Assembly (NCBI RefSeq): GCF_041435015.1
Contig: NZ_CP107989.1
Coordinates: forward strand, 4,898,001-4,962,000
Reading direction: 5' to 3'
DNA: 64,000 bases
Origin: Streptomyces canus
Lineage (GTDB): Bacteria > Actinomycetota > Actinomycetes > Streptomycetales > Streptomycetaceae
This document shows positions 1 through 8,523 of this stretch, piece by piece (within the stretch, counting starts at the first letter, position 1; each line of letters starts with the position of its first letter). Made by a program: the position numbers and the translations under genes. A model generated the notes under the pieces. That model searched no databases. It was given only the letters and a program-made list of their open reading frames with translations, and was not told where the DNA came from.

Positions 1-46
1 CCAGCTGGTCGCGCTGCTGTCGATCGTGAAGCTGGGCACGCTCTAG
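1..46 (+). CDS. C-terminal end of an unidentified protein
   Basis: An open frame enters from the left edge and stops at TAG 44-46, giving the tail QLVALLSIVKLGTL. The tail is hydrophobic, as in a membrane protein, but too short to assign. A strong terminator-like hairpin follows 21 bases later, which supports this being the true end of a gene. The function is unknown. Confidence 0.55.
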   Translation, partial: QLVALLSIVKLGTL

Positions 47-67
47 GTTTGACCGCCTCCGCGACGA

Positions 68-100
68 CGAAGGGCTTCCGCTTCTCGCGGAAGCCCTTCG
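68..100 (+). terminator. Rho-independent-type hairpin after the left-edge gene
   Basis: A perfect 14-bp stem (68-81 pairing with 87-100) encloses the loop TTCTC. It lies just downstream of the stop codon at 44-46. There is no strong T-tract, as is usual in Streptomyces. Confidence 0.75.
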
Positions 101-313
101 CTCTGCCCTACGACCACTCGGGCGTCGAGGATGGCCTGGCGAGGGATGTCCGGGGCGGCGGTCTCTGAAGATCGCCCGGACACGGCTTTCCTGCACCGTC
201 AGCCGCCCTGGAGCGGGCCGCTCCCCGTCACGTCACCACCCCCGACACTCATGTCAGGGTGCCGCGCGGCGTCTGACACAAGCGGCTGACACAACGAGCG
301 CGAACAGCAGCGA

Positions 314-1102
314 TTACCGGCGGTGGCGCCGCGTGCCCTGTCGCGGTGGCAGAGTCAGCGTGATTTGCCGGACGAGTTGCTGGAAGCAGGCGAGGGAGGC
401 CAGGGCCGGCAGGCATGCTCCGGCGATACCGGTGACGGTTCTGTCCGCCTGAGCCACGCACAGCATTATCGCGACGGAGGAGAACAGCAGAACGATGAAC
501 CACGAGTGCACAGCCCGGCGCTGATGCAGAGCAGTCCGGAGAATGGAGAGAGAGGCCACCATCCAGGGGCCATAGACGAGAAGAGGCCACGACGGAGCCA
601 TGACGCCTCCCGTCCCGGTGGTGATGTTCTGCAGAGGCCTGTAGGCCACCATGCCGCCGAAGACGCTGACCATCGCCACGATGACGGCAACGAGCGCGAC
701 GATGAAGAAACTGCCGGTCTGCAACCACTTGAGCCGGGTTTTGCGGACGTTGAGCTTCCGGTGCCCGGAAGAGGAGCGTCGGATGGGCGGCAGTTGAGCG
801 GTGATCTGCGCCAGGTTCTCCAGCGGATCGGTGAAGGCGTCGCCGGATGCGGGCTCGCTGCGAGGTTGCGGGATCCTGGGCGTCTGCTCCGCCGGAACAG
901 CCTCCTGCAGGAGATAGGCAAGTTCCTCGACCGGGTCCCAGCCTCCGGCGGGTGCGGTCAGGGGAACTCCTGAGTGGACGCTCTCGGCATGTCCGCCGTT
1001 CCAGCCAGTATCCGGCCCGTAGGAGTACGCGTCGGAGTAGTAGTCACGCTGCGCAAAGGCAGGATCGGCATAGTCATGATTCACGAAAATGCGACCCGTC
1101 AA
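314..1102 (-). CDS. DUF2637/SpdB-like membrane protein
   Basis: This 262-residue frame has a polar, Asp/Tyr/Pro-rich N-terminal half of about 120 residues. Four hydrophobic segments follow, roughly residues 128-152, 165-185, 198-215 and 220-240. The spacing and the segment around GPWMVASLSILRTAL recall the SpdB2/DUF2637 family linked to conjugation or spread functions in actinomycetes; I infer this from the pattern only. The start used is TTG at 1102, which overlaps the upstream gene by 29 bases. A GTG at 1084 would shorten the protein by six residues and reduce the overlap. The gene is probably co-transcribed with the small gene upstream. Codon use includes rarer codons such as ATA, hinting at foreign origin. 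Confidence 0.65.
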   Translation of the reverse strand: MTGRIFVNHDYADPAFAQRDYYSDAYSYGPDTGWNGGHAESVHSGVPLTAPAGGWDPVEELAYLLQEAVPAEQTPRIPQPRSEPASGDAFTDPLENLAQITAQLPPIRRSSSGHRKLNVRKTRLKWLQTGSFFIVALVAVIVAMVSVFGGMVAYRPLQNITTGTGGVMAPSWPLLVYGPWMVASLSILRTALHQRRAVHSWFIVLLFSSVAIMLCVAQADRTVTGIAGACLPALASLACFQQLVRQITLTLPPRQGTRRHRR

Positions 1103-1379
1103 GCTGTCCGCGACGGCCGGAGTTCTCCTGACCGTTCCATCGTGAATTGAGTTCCTCCTGGACTTCCTCCAGCAGGGCGAGGAACTCGCGAAGCAATGGC
1201 TCGGTCACCTGACGCTCGAACTGCACGTCATCCCCGGCCACCGCGCCCTGCACCTTCAGCGCCGCGTACTCCGCACCAGGCTGGAAAGTGTACTTCCCCA
1301 CTGTCAGATCGCGGACCACAGAAATATTATCCGTCCTCGTGGTGCGCCGAGGCAGGCCTTGGGTCCTTGATGTCGTCAT
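1074..1379 (-). CDS. Small hypothetical protein upstream of the DUF2637-like gene
   Basis: This 101-residue frame starts at ATG 1379 and has no recognisable domain. It reads as a mixed alpha/beta soluble protein with an acidic helix near its C-terminus (LLREFLALLEEVQEEL). It overlaps the downstream membrane protein, so the two are likely one translational unit. A purine-rich tract lies 17-25 bases upstream of the ATG, farther than ideal, so a later start such as the GTG before VRDLTVGKY is possible. The function is not inferable from sequence. Confidence 0.55.
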   Translation of the reverse strand: MTTSRTQGLPRRTTRTDNISVVRDLTVGKYTFQPGAEYAALKVQGAVAGDDVQFERQVTEPLLREFLALLEEVQEELNSRWNGQENSGRRGQLDGSHFRES

Positions 1380-1610
1380 AGCTTGATAACGCGGCTCCCC
1401 TCCCCCAGGGCGCGCGGCAAAAGAGTGAGCTCGAAGGCAGAAAACCTGAGAAACGGGTTCTCAATCAATTATGCTACACATCTAACTCTGCAGCCTATTG
1501 GTCGATTAATTATTCTTCTCGACGCCATTCAGGAGTAAATAGGATTCGCCGCCGGTGTAACTGGATGAGTAGTCCTGGCTGCGAGCGGTGGTACCTGAGG
1601 ACTCACCGGG
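1380..1610. promoter_or_regulatory. AT-rich intergenic region, likely promoter of the minus-strand small gene
   Basis: This 231-base stretch is clearly richer in A+T than its surroundings, notably around 1450-1545, where runs such as ATCAATTATGC and GATTAATTATTC occur. It separates the 3' end of the phosphoribosyltransferase gene from the start of the minus-strand small gene. It most likely carries the latter's promoter. I see no convincing -10/-35 pair or palindrome. Confidence 0.35.
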
Positions 1611-2120
1611 TCAGAGCGCTTCCTTCGAGGGCGTGAGCGGCTCGCCCGACCTACGCACCACAGGCAAGACGCTCCACGGAAAGTTGATCCAGTCGTCCGT
1701 GCGCTTCCAGACGTACTCGCACTTCACCAAGGACTGGGACTTCTCGTAGATGACCGCCGAGCGGACCTCGGCGACGGCGTCGAGGCAGAAGTCGCGCACC
1801 AGTTTCAGCGTCTTGCCGGTGTCGGCGACGTCGTCGGTGATGAGGACCTTCTTGTCGGAGAAGTCGATGGTGTTGGGGACGGGGGCCAGCATGACCGGCA
1901 TCTCCAGGGTGGTCCCCACGCCGGTGTAGAACTCGACGTTCACCAGGTGGATGTTCTTGCAGTCGAGGGCGTACGCGAGGCCGCCGGCGACGAAGACTCC
2001 GCCGCGGGCGATCGAGAGTACGACGTCGGGCTCGTAGCCGTCGTCGGCGATGGTCTGCGCGAGCTCACGGACGGCGGTGCCGAACGCCTCGTAGGTCAGG
2101 TTCTCCCGTATGGCGCTCAT
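1611..2120 (-). CDS. Phosphoribosyltransferase
   Basis: This 169-residue protein has a type I phosphoribosyltransferase fold. The PRPP-binding loop is [13 protein letters not shown] (about residues 92-104), and [16 protein letters not shown] is the second conserved segment. Such enzymes move a ribose-5-phosphate from PRPP to a nucleobase, usually hypoxanthine, guanine or xanthine; the exact base cannot be read here. The start ATG 2118-2120 overlaps the stop of dcd by four bases (ATGA), so the two genes are translationally coupled. The pairing with dcd suggests a shared nucleotide-supply role. Confidence 0.9.
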   Translation of the reverse strand: MSAIRENLTYEAFGTAVRELAQTIADDGYEPDVVLSIARGGVFVAGGLAYALDCKNIHLVNVEFYTGVGTTLEMPVMLAPVPNTIDFSDKKVLITDDVADTGKTLKLVRDFCLDAVAEVRSAVIYEKSQSLVKCEYVWKRTDDWINFPWSVLPVVRRSGEPLTPSKEAL

Positions 2121-2692
2121 ACCTGGGTCCGGTGGAAGTTGAGGAAGGAGCGGGAGGCGGTGGGGCCGCGCTGGCCCTGGTAGCGGGAGCCGTAGCGCTC
2201 ACTGCCGTAGGGGAACTCGGCCGGCGAGGAGAGCCGGAACATGCACAGCTGGCCGATCTTCATGCCCGGCCAGAGCTTGATGGGGAGCGTGGCCAGATTG
2301 GAGAGTTCGAGGGTCACGTGTCCGCTGAAGCCGGGGTCGATGAAGCCGGCCGTGGAGTGGGTGACGAGTCCGAGCCGGCCGAGGGAGGACTTGCCCTCGA
2401 GCCGGGACGCGAGATCGTCGGGAAGCGTGATGACCTCGTAGGTGGAGGCGAGGACGAACTCGCCGGGGTGCAGGATGAACGGCTCGTCGCCCTCCGGCTC
2501 CACGAGCCGCGTCAGGTCCGCCTGCTCGACGGAGGGGTCGATGTGGGGGTAGCGGTGGTTCTCGAACACCCGGAAGAAGCGATCGAGGCGCACGTCGACG
2601 CTGGACGGCTGCACCATGGATTCGTCGTAGGGATCGATCCGTACCCGCCCGGCGTCGATCTCGGCCCGGATGTCCTTGTCTGAGAGAAGCAC
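2117..2692 (-). CDS. dcd: dCTP deaminase
   Basis: This 191-residue enzyme deaminates dCTP to dUTP, feeding dTMP synthesis. The N-terminus [11 protein letters not shown], the segment [12 protein letters not shown], the catalytic region [13 protein letters not shown] and [17 protein letters not shown] are diagnostic of Dcd trimers. The GTG start at 2690-2692 gives the usual family length. A longer in-frame extension upstream reads as non-coding. The C-terminal tail [16 protein letters not shown] is the lid typical of the family. It is coupled to the following phosphoribosyltransferase by an ATGA overlap. Confidence 0.97.
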   Translation of the reverse strand: MLLSDKDIRAEIDAGRVRIDPYDESMVQPSSVDVRLDRFFRVFENHRYPHIDPSVEQADLTRLVEPEGDEPFILHPGEFVLASTYEVITLPDDLASRLEGKSSLGRLGLVTHSTAGFIDPGFSGHVTLELSNLATLPIKLWPGMKIGQLCMFRLSSPAEFPYGSERYGSRYQGQRGPTASRSFLNFHRTQV

Positions 2693-2760
2693 GCCCCGAG
2701 GATACGCAAGGCGCGCGGACCGACCACCATCGGACGGACCGCGCGCCTGGTACCGATCTT

Positions 2761-2919
2761 TCAGTGCTTCTCCAAGGTCACCGGAATGACGCTCCGAAGC
2801 CGCGCACAGCGAGGACAGCGGACGAGCCGTCCGGGACCGAGTCGCTCGGCCTGCTGCATCGGGAACGAAGCGGTGCTGAACACGTGCCCATCGGCACAAC
2901 GGACGACGGTGCGCTCCAT
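2761..2919 (-). CDS. Small conserved-type protein with two CxxC-like cysteine pairs
   Basis: This 52-residue protein starts at ATG 2917-2919. It has one Cys near the N-terminus ([12 protein letters not shown]) and a CPRC motif near the C-terminus ([13 protein letters not shown]). That spacing looks like a small zinc ribbon. The segment [20 protein letters not shown] looks constrained rather than random. It sits upstream of dcd on the same strand with a 68-base gap and may share its transcript. The function is unknown. Confidence 0.65.
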   Translation of the reverse strand: MERTVVRCADGHVFSTASFPMQQAERLGPGRLVRCPRCARLRSVIPVTLEKH

Positions 2920-3191
2920 CAAGTCCAAGAGTCCCTTCCCCAAGAGCCGCGTCGGGCTACTGCTCACCTGACGACAAATGCCACATTACGGGATGAATGG
3001 AAAGGCCCTCCAGGCGGCACTCCGGTCCCGCCCGGACCCTCTTCCACCTCTCCACCGTACGCCCCAACTCCCGCTGCCCGCAGCCCTGTCCCACCCCACC
3101 GACGCACGCGGGCCCCACGGCTTCAGCACCGGGGGCCAGGGATGAGGTAAAGTGGCGATGCGTTCCGACACCGGTCCGTTCGGCGTCACGC

Positions 3192-3265
3192 GCGGGTGTA
3201 GTTTAGTGGTAGAACATCAGCTTCCCAAGCTGAGAGTGCGAGTTCGATTCTCGTCACCCGCTCCA
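3192..3265 (+). tRNA. tRNA-Gly (anticodon CCC)
   Basis: A cloverleaf can be folded. The acceptor stem GCGGGTG (3192-3198) pairs with CACCCGC (3255-3261). The anticodon stem TCAGC/GCTGA encloses the loop TTCCCAA, whose middle bases CCC read GGG glycine codons. The T-arm contains GTTCGATTC. A discriminator T is followed by an encoded CCA at 3263-3265. A terminator hairpin follows within six bases. Confidence 0.96.
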
Positions 3266-3270
3266 TGATG

Positions 3271-3297
3271 AAACCCCAGGTCAATGGCCTGGGGTTT
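3271..3297 (+). terminator. Terminator of the tRNA-Gly gene
   Basis: A perfect 10-bp stem (3271-3280 AAACCCCAGG with 3288-3297) and a 7-base loop are followed by GTTTGTTGT. The hairpin begins six bases past the encoded CCA, so it very likely ends the tRNA transcript. Confidence 0.88.
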
Positions 3298-3300
3298 GTT

Positions 3301-3780
3301 TGTTGTCCAGACCAATTTGAGGCGCCGGCGGAGGTGCGACAGACGGCCCACCGCCGCTTCACCGGCTGGTCCACCGCTCGGGTGTGGGCCACGCTGCACC
3401 GCATGGTTCTCGACCAACTCGGCGCCGACGGCGCGCTGGACTGGTCGCGCTGTGCGATCGACTCGGCCAGTGTCCGTGCGGTCAAAGGGGGCCCTTGACC
3501 AACCTGCACGACAGTCAGGGGCTGATCCCGCTGATGCAGGGCGCCCCGCCGATCCACGCCCGCCATGGGCCCCGGCGCCGCCGCCCGGCCAAGCTGCACA
3601 AGGACAAGGGCTACGCCTTCGACCATCTGCGCAACTGGCTGCGGCGACGGCAAATCGTGCCTCGCATTGCCCGCCGCGGTATCGAGCCCTCCGGGCGTCC
3701 GGGCCGATACCGCTGGTGGTAGAGCGCACGATGTCCTGGCACCTTCGTCGGCATCGCCAGCAGTCTCATCTGCCACCGCA
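3301..3780 (+). pseudogene. Degenerate IS5-type transposase
   Basis: Pieces of a DDE transposase are scattered over three frames. The first, RRFTGWSTARVWATLHRM followed by LDWSRCAIDSASVRAVKGG (to about 3495), carries the first catalytic Asp region. After a frameshift and a deletion of the middle part, GLIPLMQGAPPI and KLHKDKGYAFDHLRNWLRR (about 3520-3650) match the second Asp region. RIARRGIEP is followed by a stop near 3720, and VERTMSWHLRRHR (about 3718-3757) in a third frame is the YREK-like end. No terminal inverted repeats or target duplication were found. The element is dead and lies directly behind tRNA-Gly. Confidence 0.8.
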
Positions 3781-4045
3781 GGGTTCGCGCCGGCGAGAGT
3801 CGTCGGCGTCAGGTGGTGGCAGCCCCGTAGCGCAGGACCCCGCCACGCGGCAGCAGGTATCCCCTACCGCGTTCCTTGGGCAACTCCTCCGCCGGCACTG
3901 AGGCGTCGGTACATCCGGAGACCATCCAGCCGACGACACCCAAGCTGAACGGCGCCTGAAAAGAACTGTGGGCCCTGGCCGCACTCCCGGCCCGGCAGGG
4001 GTCCCAGTGATCCACCGGTGTTTGACATCGCCATCGGACATCCAT

Positions 4046-4077
4046 CATGCTTCCATTAATTCATTAATACAAGCATG
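4046..4077. promoter_or_regulatory. Extended palindrome, likely operator of the GntR/ABC operon
   Basis: CATGCTT (4046-4052) and AAGCATG (4071-4077) flank ATTAAT (4055-4060) and ATTAAT (4063-4068). All four arms are centred on 4061.5, so this is one nearly perfect 32-base palindrome. It is AT-rich against a GC-rich background and ends 20 bases upstream of the regulator's GTG. YtrA-type GntR proteins usually repress their own operon from such a site. Confidence 0.72.
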
Positions 4078-4097
4078 GTGGGACCGAGGAAGGCGAC

Positions 4098-4529
4098 GTG
4101 ATCGAGTACCGGATCGACCGTGGCAACGGCGTACCGGCCTATGTGCAGATCGTCGAGCAGACCGAACGGGCGCTCCGGATGGGCCTGTTGAAGGTCGGTG
4201 ACAAGCTGCCGACGGCCAAGGAGGTGGTGGCGGCGACCGCCATCAACCCCAACACCGTGCTGCGGGCCTACCGCGACATGGAGCAGGCCGGGCTGGTCGA
4301 ACTGCGCCGCGGCCTCGGGACGTTCGTGACACGGTCGCTCGCCAGGCCCGGAGCGGAGGACGATTCGCCGCTGCGCGGGGAGGTCGCCGACTGGGTGGCA
4401 CGTGCGCGGGCCGCAGGCCTGGAGCGAGCCGATGTCCTCGCTCTCGTCACAACCGTCCTGGACACCTACGACAACGAGCACGACAGCCTCACCCCGGGCG
4501 ACCGGGAACGGAAGAAGGAGGACGCATGA
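4098..4529 (+). CDS. GntR-family regulator, YtrA type
   Basis: This 143-residue protein has an N-terminal winged helix-turn-helix (residues 10-75, including LPTAKEVVAATAINPNTVLRAYR and the wing GLVELRRGLGTFV) and a short helical tail. There is no large effector domain, and this short form is typical of the YtrA subfamily, which controls ABC transporters. The GTG start at 4098 is preceded by GAGGAAGG. The stop overlaps the ABC ATPase start (ATGA). The palindrome just upstream is the probable autoregulatory operator. Confidence 0.93.
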   Translation: MIEYRIDRGNGVPAYVQIVEQTERALRMGLLKVGDKLPTAKEVVAATAINPNTVLRAYRDMEQAGLVELRRGLGTFVTRSLARPGAEDDSPLRGEVADWVARARAAGLERADVLALVTTVLDTYDNEHDSLTPGDRERKKEDA

Positions 4530-5437
4530 CCGGGCCTCAAGCGCCGGCCGCACTGCGCGCCACGGGACTCGGATTCCGGTACCGGGAGCGGGGCGGCTGG
4601 GCCCTGCGGGACTGCGAGTTCACCCTGCCCGGCGGTCGTGTGGCCGCCCTCGTCGGCCGCAACGGCGCCGGCAAGAGCACCTTGCTGCACCTGGCCGGCG
4701 GCCTCTTGCGGGCCGGCTCCGGGGAGCTGCGGGTGCTGGGCGCCGTACCCGGCACGGCCGAGGCCCGCGCCCGGGTCGCCCTGCTCACCCAGGACAAGCC
4801 GCTCTACCCCCGTTTCACCGTGGCGGACACCCTGCTGATGGGCGAGAAGCTGAACTCCTCGTGGGACCGGACGGCCGCCGAGCGGATCGTCCGCGAGGGC
4901 GACATCCCGCTCCACGCCCGCGTCGGCGACCTGTCCCCCGGGCGGCGCACTCGCGTCGCACTCGCCCTGGCACTGGGCAAACGGCCCGAACTCCTGCTTC
5001 TCGACGAGCCGTTGGCCGACCTCGACCCCGTGGCACGAGGCGAGATCATGGCGGAACTCATGGCCGCGGCCGCCGAGCACGGTATGAGCATCGTGCTGTC
5101 CTCGCACGTCCTGCCCGAACTGGAGGAGACCTGCGACTGGGTGCTGGTGCTGCGCGACGGCGGCGTCGAGCTGAGCGAGGAAGCCGAGTCACTGCGCGAG
5201 AGCCACGCGGTACTGACCGGACCCGCCGACCGAGCCGACGCCCTGACCGGACAGCACACCGTCATACAGCGCCGTACCGCGGGCAGACAGCTCACCGCCC
5301 TGATACGTCAGCGCGGGCCGCTGCGCGGCGACTGGCACGTCGAGCGGCCCAGGCTGGAGGACATCCTGATCGGCTACCTCCAACCCGGTGAGGCGGGGCA
5401 CCCCACCCCGGGCGAGCGGACGGAGGCGGCGGCGTGA
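4526..5437 (+). CDS. ABC transporter ATP-binding protein
   Basis: This 303-residue ATPase has a complete nucleotide-binding domain. Walker A is GRNGAGKST (44-52), the Q-loop is near residue 89, the signature is LSPGR (136-140, a variant of LSGGQ), and Walker B is LLLLDEP (156-162). A C-terminal region of about 90 residues has no transport motif. Order and overlap (regulator, ATPase, permease) match YtrA-controlled transporters, often induced by cell-wall or lipid II stress. Substrate is unknown. The last codons overlap the permease start as GTGA. Confidence 0.93.
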   Translation: MTGPQAPAALRATGLGFRYRERGGWALRDCEFTLPGGRVAALVGRNGAGKSTLLHLAGGLLRAGSGELRVLGAVPGTAEARARVALLTQDKPLYPRFTVADTLLMGEKLNSSWDRTAAERIVREGDIPLHARVGDLSPGRRTRVALALALGKRPELLLLDEPLADLDPVARGEIMAELMAAAAEHGMSIVLSSHVLPELEETCDWVLVLRDGGVELSEEAESLRESHAVLTGPADRADALTGQHTVIQRRTAGRQLTALIRQRGPLRGDWHVERPRLEDILIGYLQPGEAGHPTPGERTEAAA

Positions 5438-6390
5438 AGGGCTCTCTCTGGCTCGCCTGGCGCCAGCAGCGCGTGCCGGCCGGCATCGGCGCGGCCGCCC
5501 TGGTCGTCACCGCGGCGATCGCCGCGTACTACCGCTCTGGCATGCTGGACGCCCTGCACAGCGGGCTGTTCGACCACTGCGCCACCGGCCCGCTGTACTG
5601 CACCCGGTCCGACACCGGCCTGCCCCTGCTGCTGGACGTCGAACCGCTGAAGTACCTCGGCGCGCTGAACATCGCCCTCCCCGTCGCCATCGGCGTCTTC
5701 TGGGGCGCCCCGCTGCTGGGCCGCGACCGGGAACTGGGCACGCACCGCGTGGTCCTCGCCCAGGGCGTGAGCCGCAGCCAGTGGTTCGCCTCCCGGTTCG
5801 CCCTGGCCGCGGCAATCACGACCGCACTCTCCGGCCTGCTGGCGGGCGTGTTCGCATGGTGGTGGCGACCGGCAGCCGACCGTAGCTACGGCCTCTTCTG
5901 GTACGACATCACGGCCCTCAGCGGCTCTGGCCCCCGCGTCGTCGCGGCCGCCCTGTTCGGCCTGGCGGCCGGCACCCTGCTCGGCCTGCTGACCCGCAGA
6001 GTCCTCGAGGCGATGGGTCTCACCCTTCTGGTGACCGGGGTGACGACGCTGCTGCTGGAGTGGACGCACCGGACCCGCCTGCTGGTCCCGCCACACACCT
6101 ACGTCAGCGCCGGCACCACCCCCAAACCGCCGATGGGCGAGAAATGGTCGACCGGCGACTACGGCCTCATCACCGCCTCCGGCCGCCATGACGACGTAAT
6201 GAACTGTCCCTTCCCGTCAGGCTCCCAGCTCAAGGAGTGCATGACGGCGCACGGGTACGTCGCCCGCTTCTACGAGGCCAGCCCAACCGGTGACTACTGG
6301 ACCTTCCAGTGGACCGACACCGCCGTCTTCGGCGGCCTCGCCGTCCTGCTCACGGTCGTCACCATGCTGCTCCTGCGTCGCCGCGTCTGA
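5434..6390 (+). CDS. ABC transporter permease
   Basis: This 318-residue membrane protein has about six hydrophobic segments, near residues 18-38, 85-103, 124-144, 172-192, 197-215 and 290-312. A long extracytoplasmic loop follows the fifth. It begins at GTG 5434 inside the ATPase stop codon and is therefore coupled to it. It forms the transmembrane half of the YtrA-type transporter. The loop contains two Cys residues (about 257 and 269) that could form a disulfide. Confidence 0.88.
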   Translation: MKGSLWLAWRQQRVPAGIGAAALVVTAAIAAYYRSGMLDALHSGLFDHCATGPLYCTRSDTGLPLLLDVEPLKYLGALNIALPVAIGVFWGAPLLGRDRELGTHRVVLAQGVSRSQWFASRFALAAAITTALSGLLAGVFAWWWRPAADRSYGLFWYDITALSGSGPRVVAAALFGLAAGTLLGLLTRRVLEAMGLTLLVTGVTTLLLEWTHRTRLLVPPHTYVSAGTTPKPPMGEKWSTGDYGLITASGRHDDVMNCPFPSGSQLKECMTAHGYVARFYEASPTGDYWTFQWTDTAVFGGLAVLLTVVTMLLLRRRV

Positions 6391-6509
6391 CCGCGGCGAC
6401 CGCATCGCGCCGTAGCCGCCTCGCCACTTCATCTCCTTCGCCTTCACCCCTCACCGGAATTCCGCCTTTCACAAGGATTTCCCCCTTTCTGCACGGAGGT
6501 CGCTTCGCC

Positions 6510-7313
6510 ATGCCCGCCGACGCCAAGTCGCCGAAGAAACTGCGCAACAACCGCGCCGCCCTCGCCCACAAGACCGGCTACGCCCTGCGCCACCCCGGCC
6601 GCGTCGTCCCGTATCTCCGGCGGGCCGGCCGGGACGCGTGGCTGCGGCTCAAGCACCCCGACCACGTCGGCTACTACCGCGCCGTGATGGCCTCGGACAC
6701 CCGCCGCAACCCGGAGTCCGCGGTCGGCAGTCAGACCCACGACCGCTGGCTGGCGCTCGGACAGATGCAATTCGACTACCTCGTCGAACACGGGCTCCGC
6801 CCCGAACACGACATGCTCGACATCGGCTGCGGCAACCTGCGCGGCGGCTGGCGCTTCATCAGCCATCTCGACACCGGCAACTACTACGGCATCGACATCT
6901 CGCCCGACATCCTGATCGCCGCCAAAGAGACCCTCGCCGAGCGCGATCTCCAGGACAAGTTGCCGCACCTCACCCTCACCGGCGACCTCACCCTGGACTT
7001 CCTGCCGGACGACCACTTCGACGTCATCCACGCGCACAGCGTCTTCTCCCACTCCCCACTGCACGTCATCGACGAATGTCTTGCGCACGTCGGCCGCGTG
7101 CTCACCGACACAGGGTTCTTCGACTTCACCTTCGACCGGACCGAGGGCACCGAACACCAGGTGCTGCGCGAGGACTTCTACTACCGCACCGAGACCCTCC
7201 TGGCCCTGGCACAGCGGCACGGTCTGCACGCGCGGTTCATGGAGGACTGGGAGAAGCGCCCGCACGGCCAGTCGAAGATTCGTGTCAGCCGCTCGCCCCT
7301 GCCGACCGCGTGA
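6510..7313 (+). CDS. Class I SAM-dependent methyltransferase
   Basis: This 267-residue protein has SAM-binding motif I MLDIGCGNLRGG (about residues 97-108), the acidic loop YYGIDISPDILIAAKE, and motif II-IV HFDVIHAHSVFSH. The first 65 residues are basic and may form a membrane-associated or substrate-binding helix. The ATG at 6510 is preceded by GGAGGT at a good distance; in-frame sequence further upstream reads as non-coding. It is followed after 18 bases by an acyltransferase and a polysaccharide deacetylase, so a role in modifying an envelope glycan or lipid is plausible. Substrate is unknown. Confidence 0.88.
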   Translation: MPADAKSPKKLRNNRAALAHKTGYALRHPGRVVPYLRRAGRDAWLRLKHPDHVGYYRAVMASDTRRNPESAVGSQTHDRWLALGQMQFDYLVEHGLRPEHDMLDIGCGNLRGGWRFISHLDTGNYYGIDISPDILIAAKETLAERDLQDKLPHLTLTGDLTLDFLPDDHFDVIHAHSVFSHSPLHVIDECLAHVGRVLTDTGFFDFTFDRTEGTEHQVLREDFYYRTETLLALAQRHGLHARFMEDWEKRPHGQSKIRVSRSPLPTA

Positions 7314-7331
7314 GACGGCCCCGCTTCCGAC

Positions 7332-8468
7332 ATGCCGTCCTCTGAACCTCGCAGCGGGCAGAAGCGCCTGGCCGCGATAGACGGACTCCGCCTGGTGGCA
7401 GCGGTGATGGTGGCCGCGTACCACTTCCTCGGGACCCCCACCCCGCGCTTCTGGGGAAAGACCGAGCTCCGGGACGTCGCCCCGTTCCTGCACGAGATCA
7501 GCCGCTACGGCTGGCTCGGCGTCGAGTTCTTCTTCCTCATCAGCGGATTCGTCATCTGCATGAGCTGCTGGGGGCGGACTCCCGCACAGTTCACGGTCTC
7601 CCGGATCTCACGGCTCTTCCCGGCCTACTGGTGCGCGGTGCTCCTGGTCGTCCTGCTCGTCCTGGTCTCGCGACTGGGCCATCGGCCCGCCGCCACGCGC
7701 GTCGACCCCCGTACCGTCCTGGGGAACCTGACGATGGCTCCGGGGCCGCTGGGGCTCGATCTGGTCGACGGAGTCAGCTGGACCCTCTGGGTGGAGGCGC
7801 GCTTCTACCTGCTGATGGCCGCGCTGCTCGTCTTCGGACTGTCCTACCGGCGCGTGGTGGCCTTCTGCGGAGCCTGGCTCCTGGCCGCCGTCATCGCCCT
7901 TGAACTCCACTCACCACTGCTCGACGAGTTCGTACTGCCCCGCTACACCGGCCTGTTCGTCGCCGGGATCGTGCTCTACGTCATGCACAGGTTCGAACAG
8001 AACCTCCTGCTCTGGCTGCTGCTCGGTTTCGCCTGGTGCTACCAACTCACCGTGCTCCACCTGCGGGTGGCCGACCACGCCGCCGTTCCCCCTGGCGAGC
8101 GCCCGCCCTCCTGGGCCGTCTGCGCGACCGTACTCACCCTCTGCCTCGGGCTGCTGGCCCTTGCCGGGATCGGCCCGCTCGCCGGGCTGCGACGGCGTTG
8201 GCTGGTCACCGCCGGGGCGCTCACCTACCCCTTCTACCTCGTCCACCAGAGCCTCGGAATTCCCCTGGCCAAGGGCTTGGTCCGCGCATTCCCGGGGCTG
8301 GGGCCACTGCCCTCGATGGCGGTGTCCGTCATCTGCATGCTGGGGCTGTCGCTGCTTGTCCACACCCTGGTGGAGCGTCCGCTCGGACGCCTTCTGAGGC
8401 ATCGGCTGACGCTGGACGTGCACATGCGGGACCTCGCCGCGAAGCCGGCTCTCACCCGCGCGCGATAG
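7332..8468 (+). CDS. Acyltransferase 3 family (OafA-like) membrane protein
   Basis: This 378-residue protein begins with the family signature RLAAIDGLRLVAAVMVAAYHFLG, where the His is the conserved catalytic residue. WLGVEFFFLISGFVIC and FTVSRISRLFPAYW follow, the latter with the conserved Arg. About ten membrane segments are predicted. Such proteins move acetyl or other acyl groups from the cytosolic side onto sugars of the envelope or onto secreted metabolites. The neighbouring polysaccharide deacetylase favours an envelope glycan. Confidence 0.92.
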   Translation: MPSSEPRSGQKRLAAIDGLRLVAAVMVAAYHFLGTPTPRFWGKTELRDVAPFLHEISRYGWLGVEFFFLISGFVICMSCWGRTPAQFTVSRISRLFPAYWCAVLLVVLLVLVSRLGHRPAATRVDPRTVLGNLTMAPGPLGLDLVDGVSWTLWVEARFYLLMAALLVFGLSYRRVVAFCGAWLLAAVIALELHSPLLDEFVLPRYTGLFVAGIVLYVMHRFEQNLLLWLLLGFAWCYQLTVLHLRVADHAAVPPGERPPSWAVCATVLTLCLGLLALAGIGPLAGLRRRWLVTAGALTYPFYLVHQSLGIPLAKGLVRAFPGLGPLPSMAVSVICMLGLSLLVHTLVERPLGRLLRHRLTLDVHMRDLAAKPALTRAR

Positions 8469-8523
8469 CGCGAGGCGAACCCACTCGGAATCACCACGAA
8501 CCCTGTCCAGGGATGGATCCAGC

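Noticed and set aside
3192..3265. tRNA-Gly as an attachment site of an integrative element
   Set aside because: No integrase, excisionase or replication gene and no second copy of the tRNA 3' end were found in the window.
3809..4048. Minus-strand 79-codon frame upstream of the GntR gene
   Set aside because: It ends inside the transposase remnant, runs across the operator palindrome and has no recognisable sequence features.
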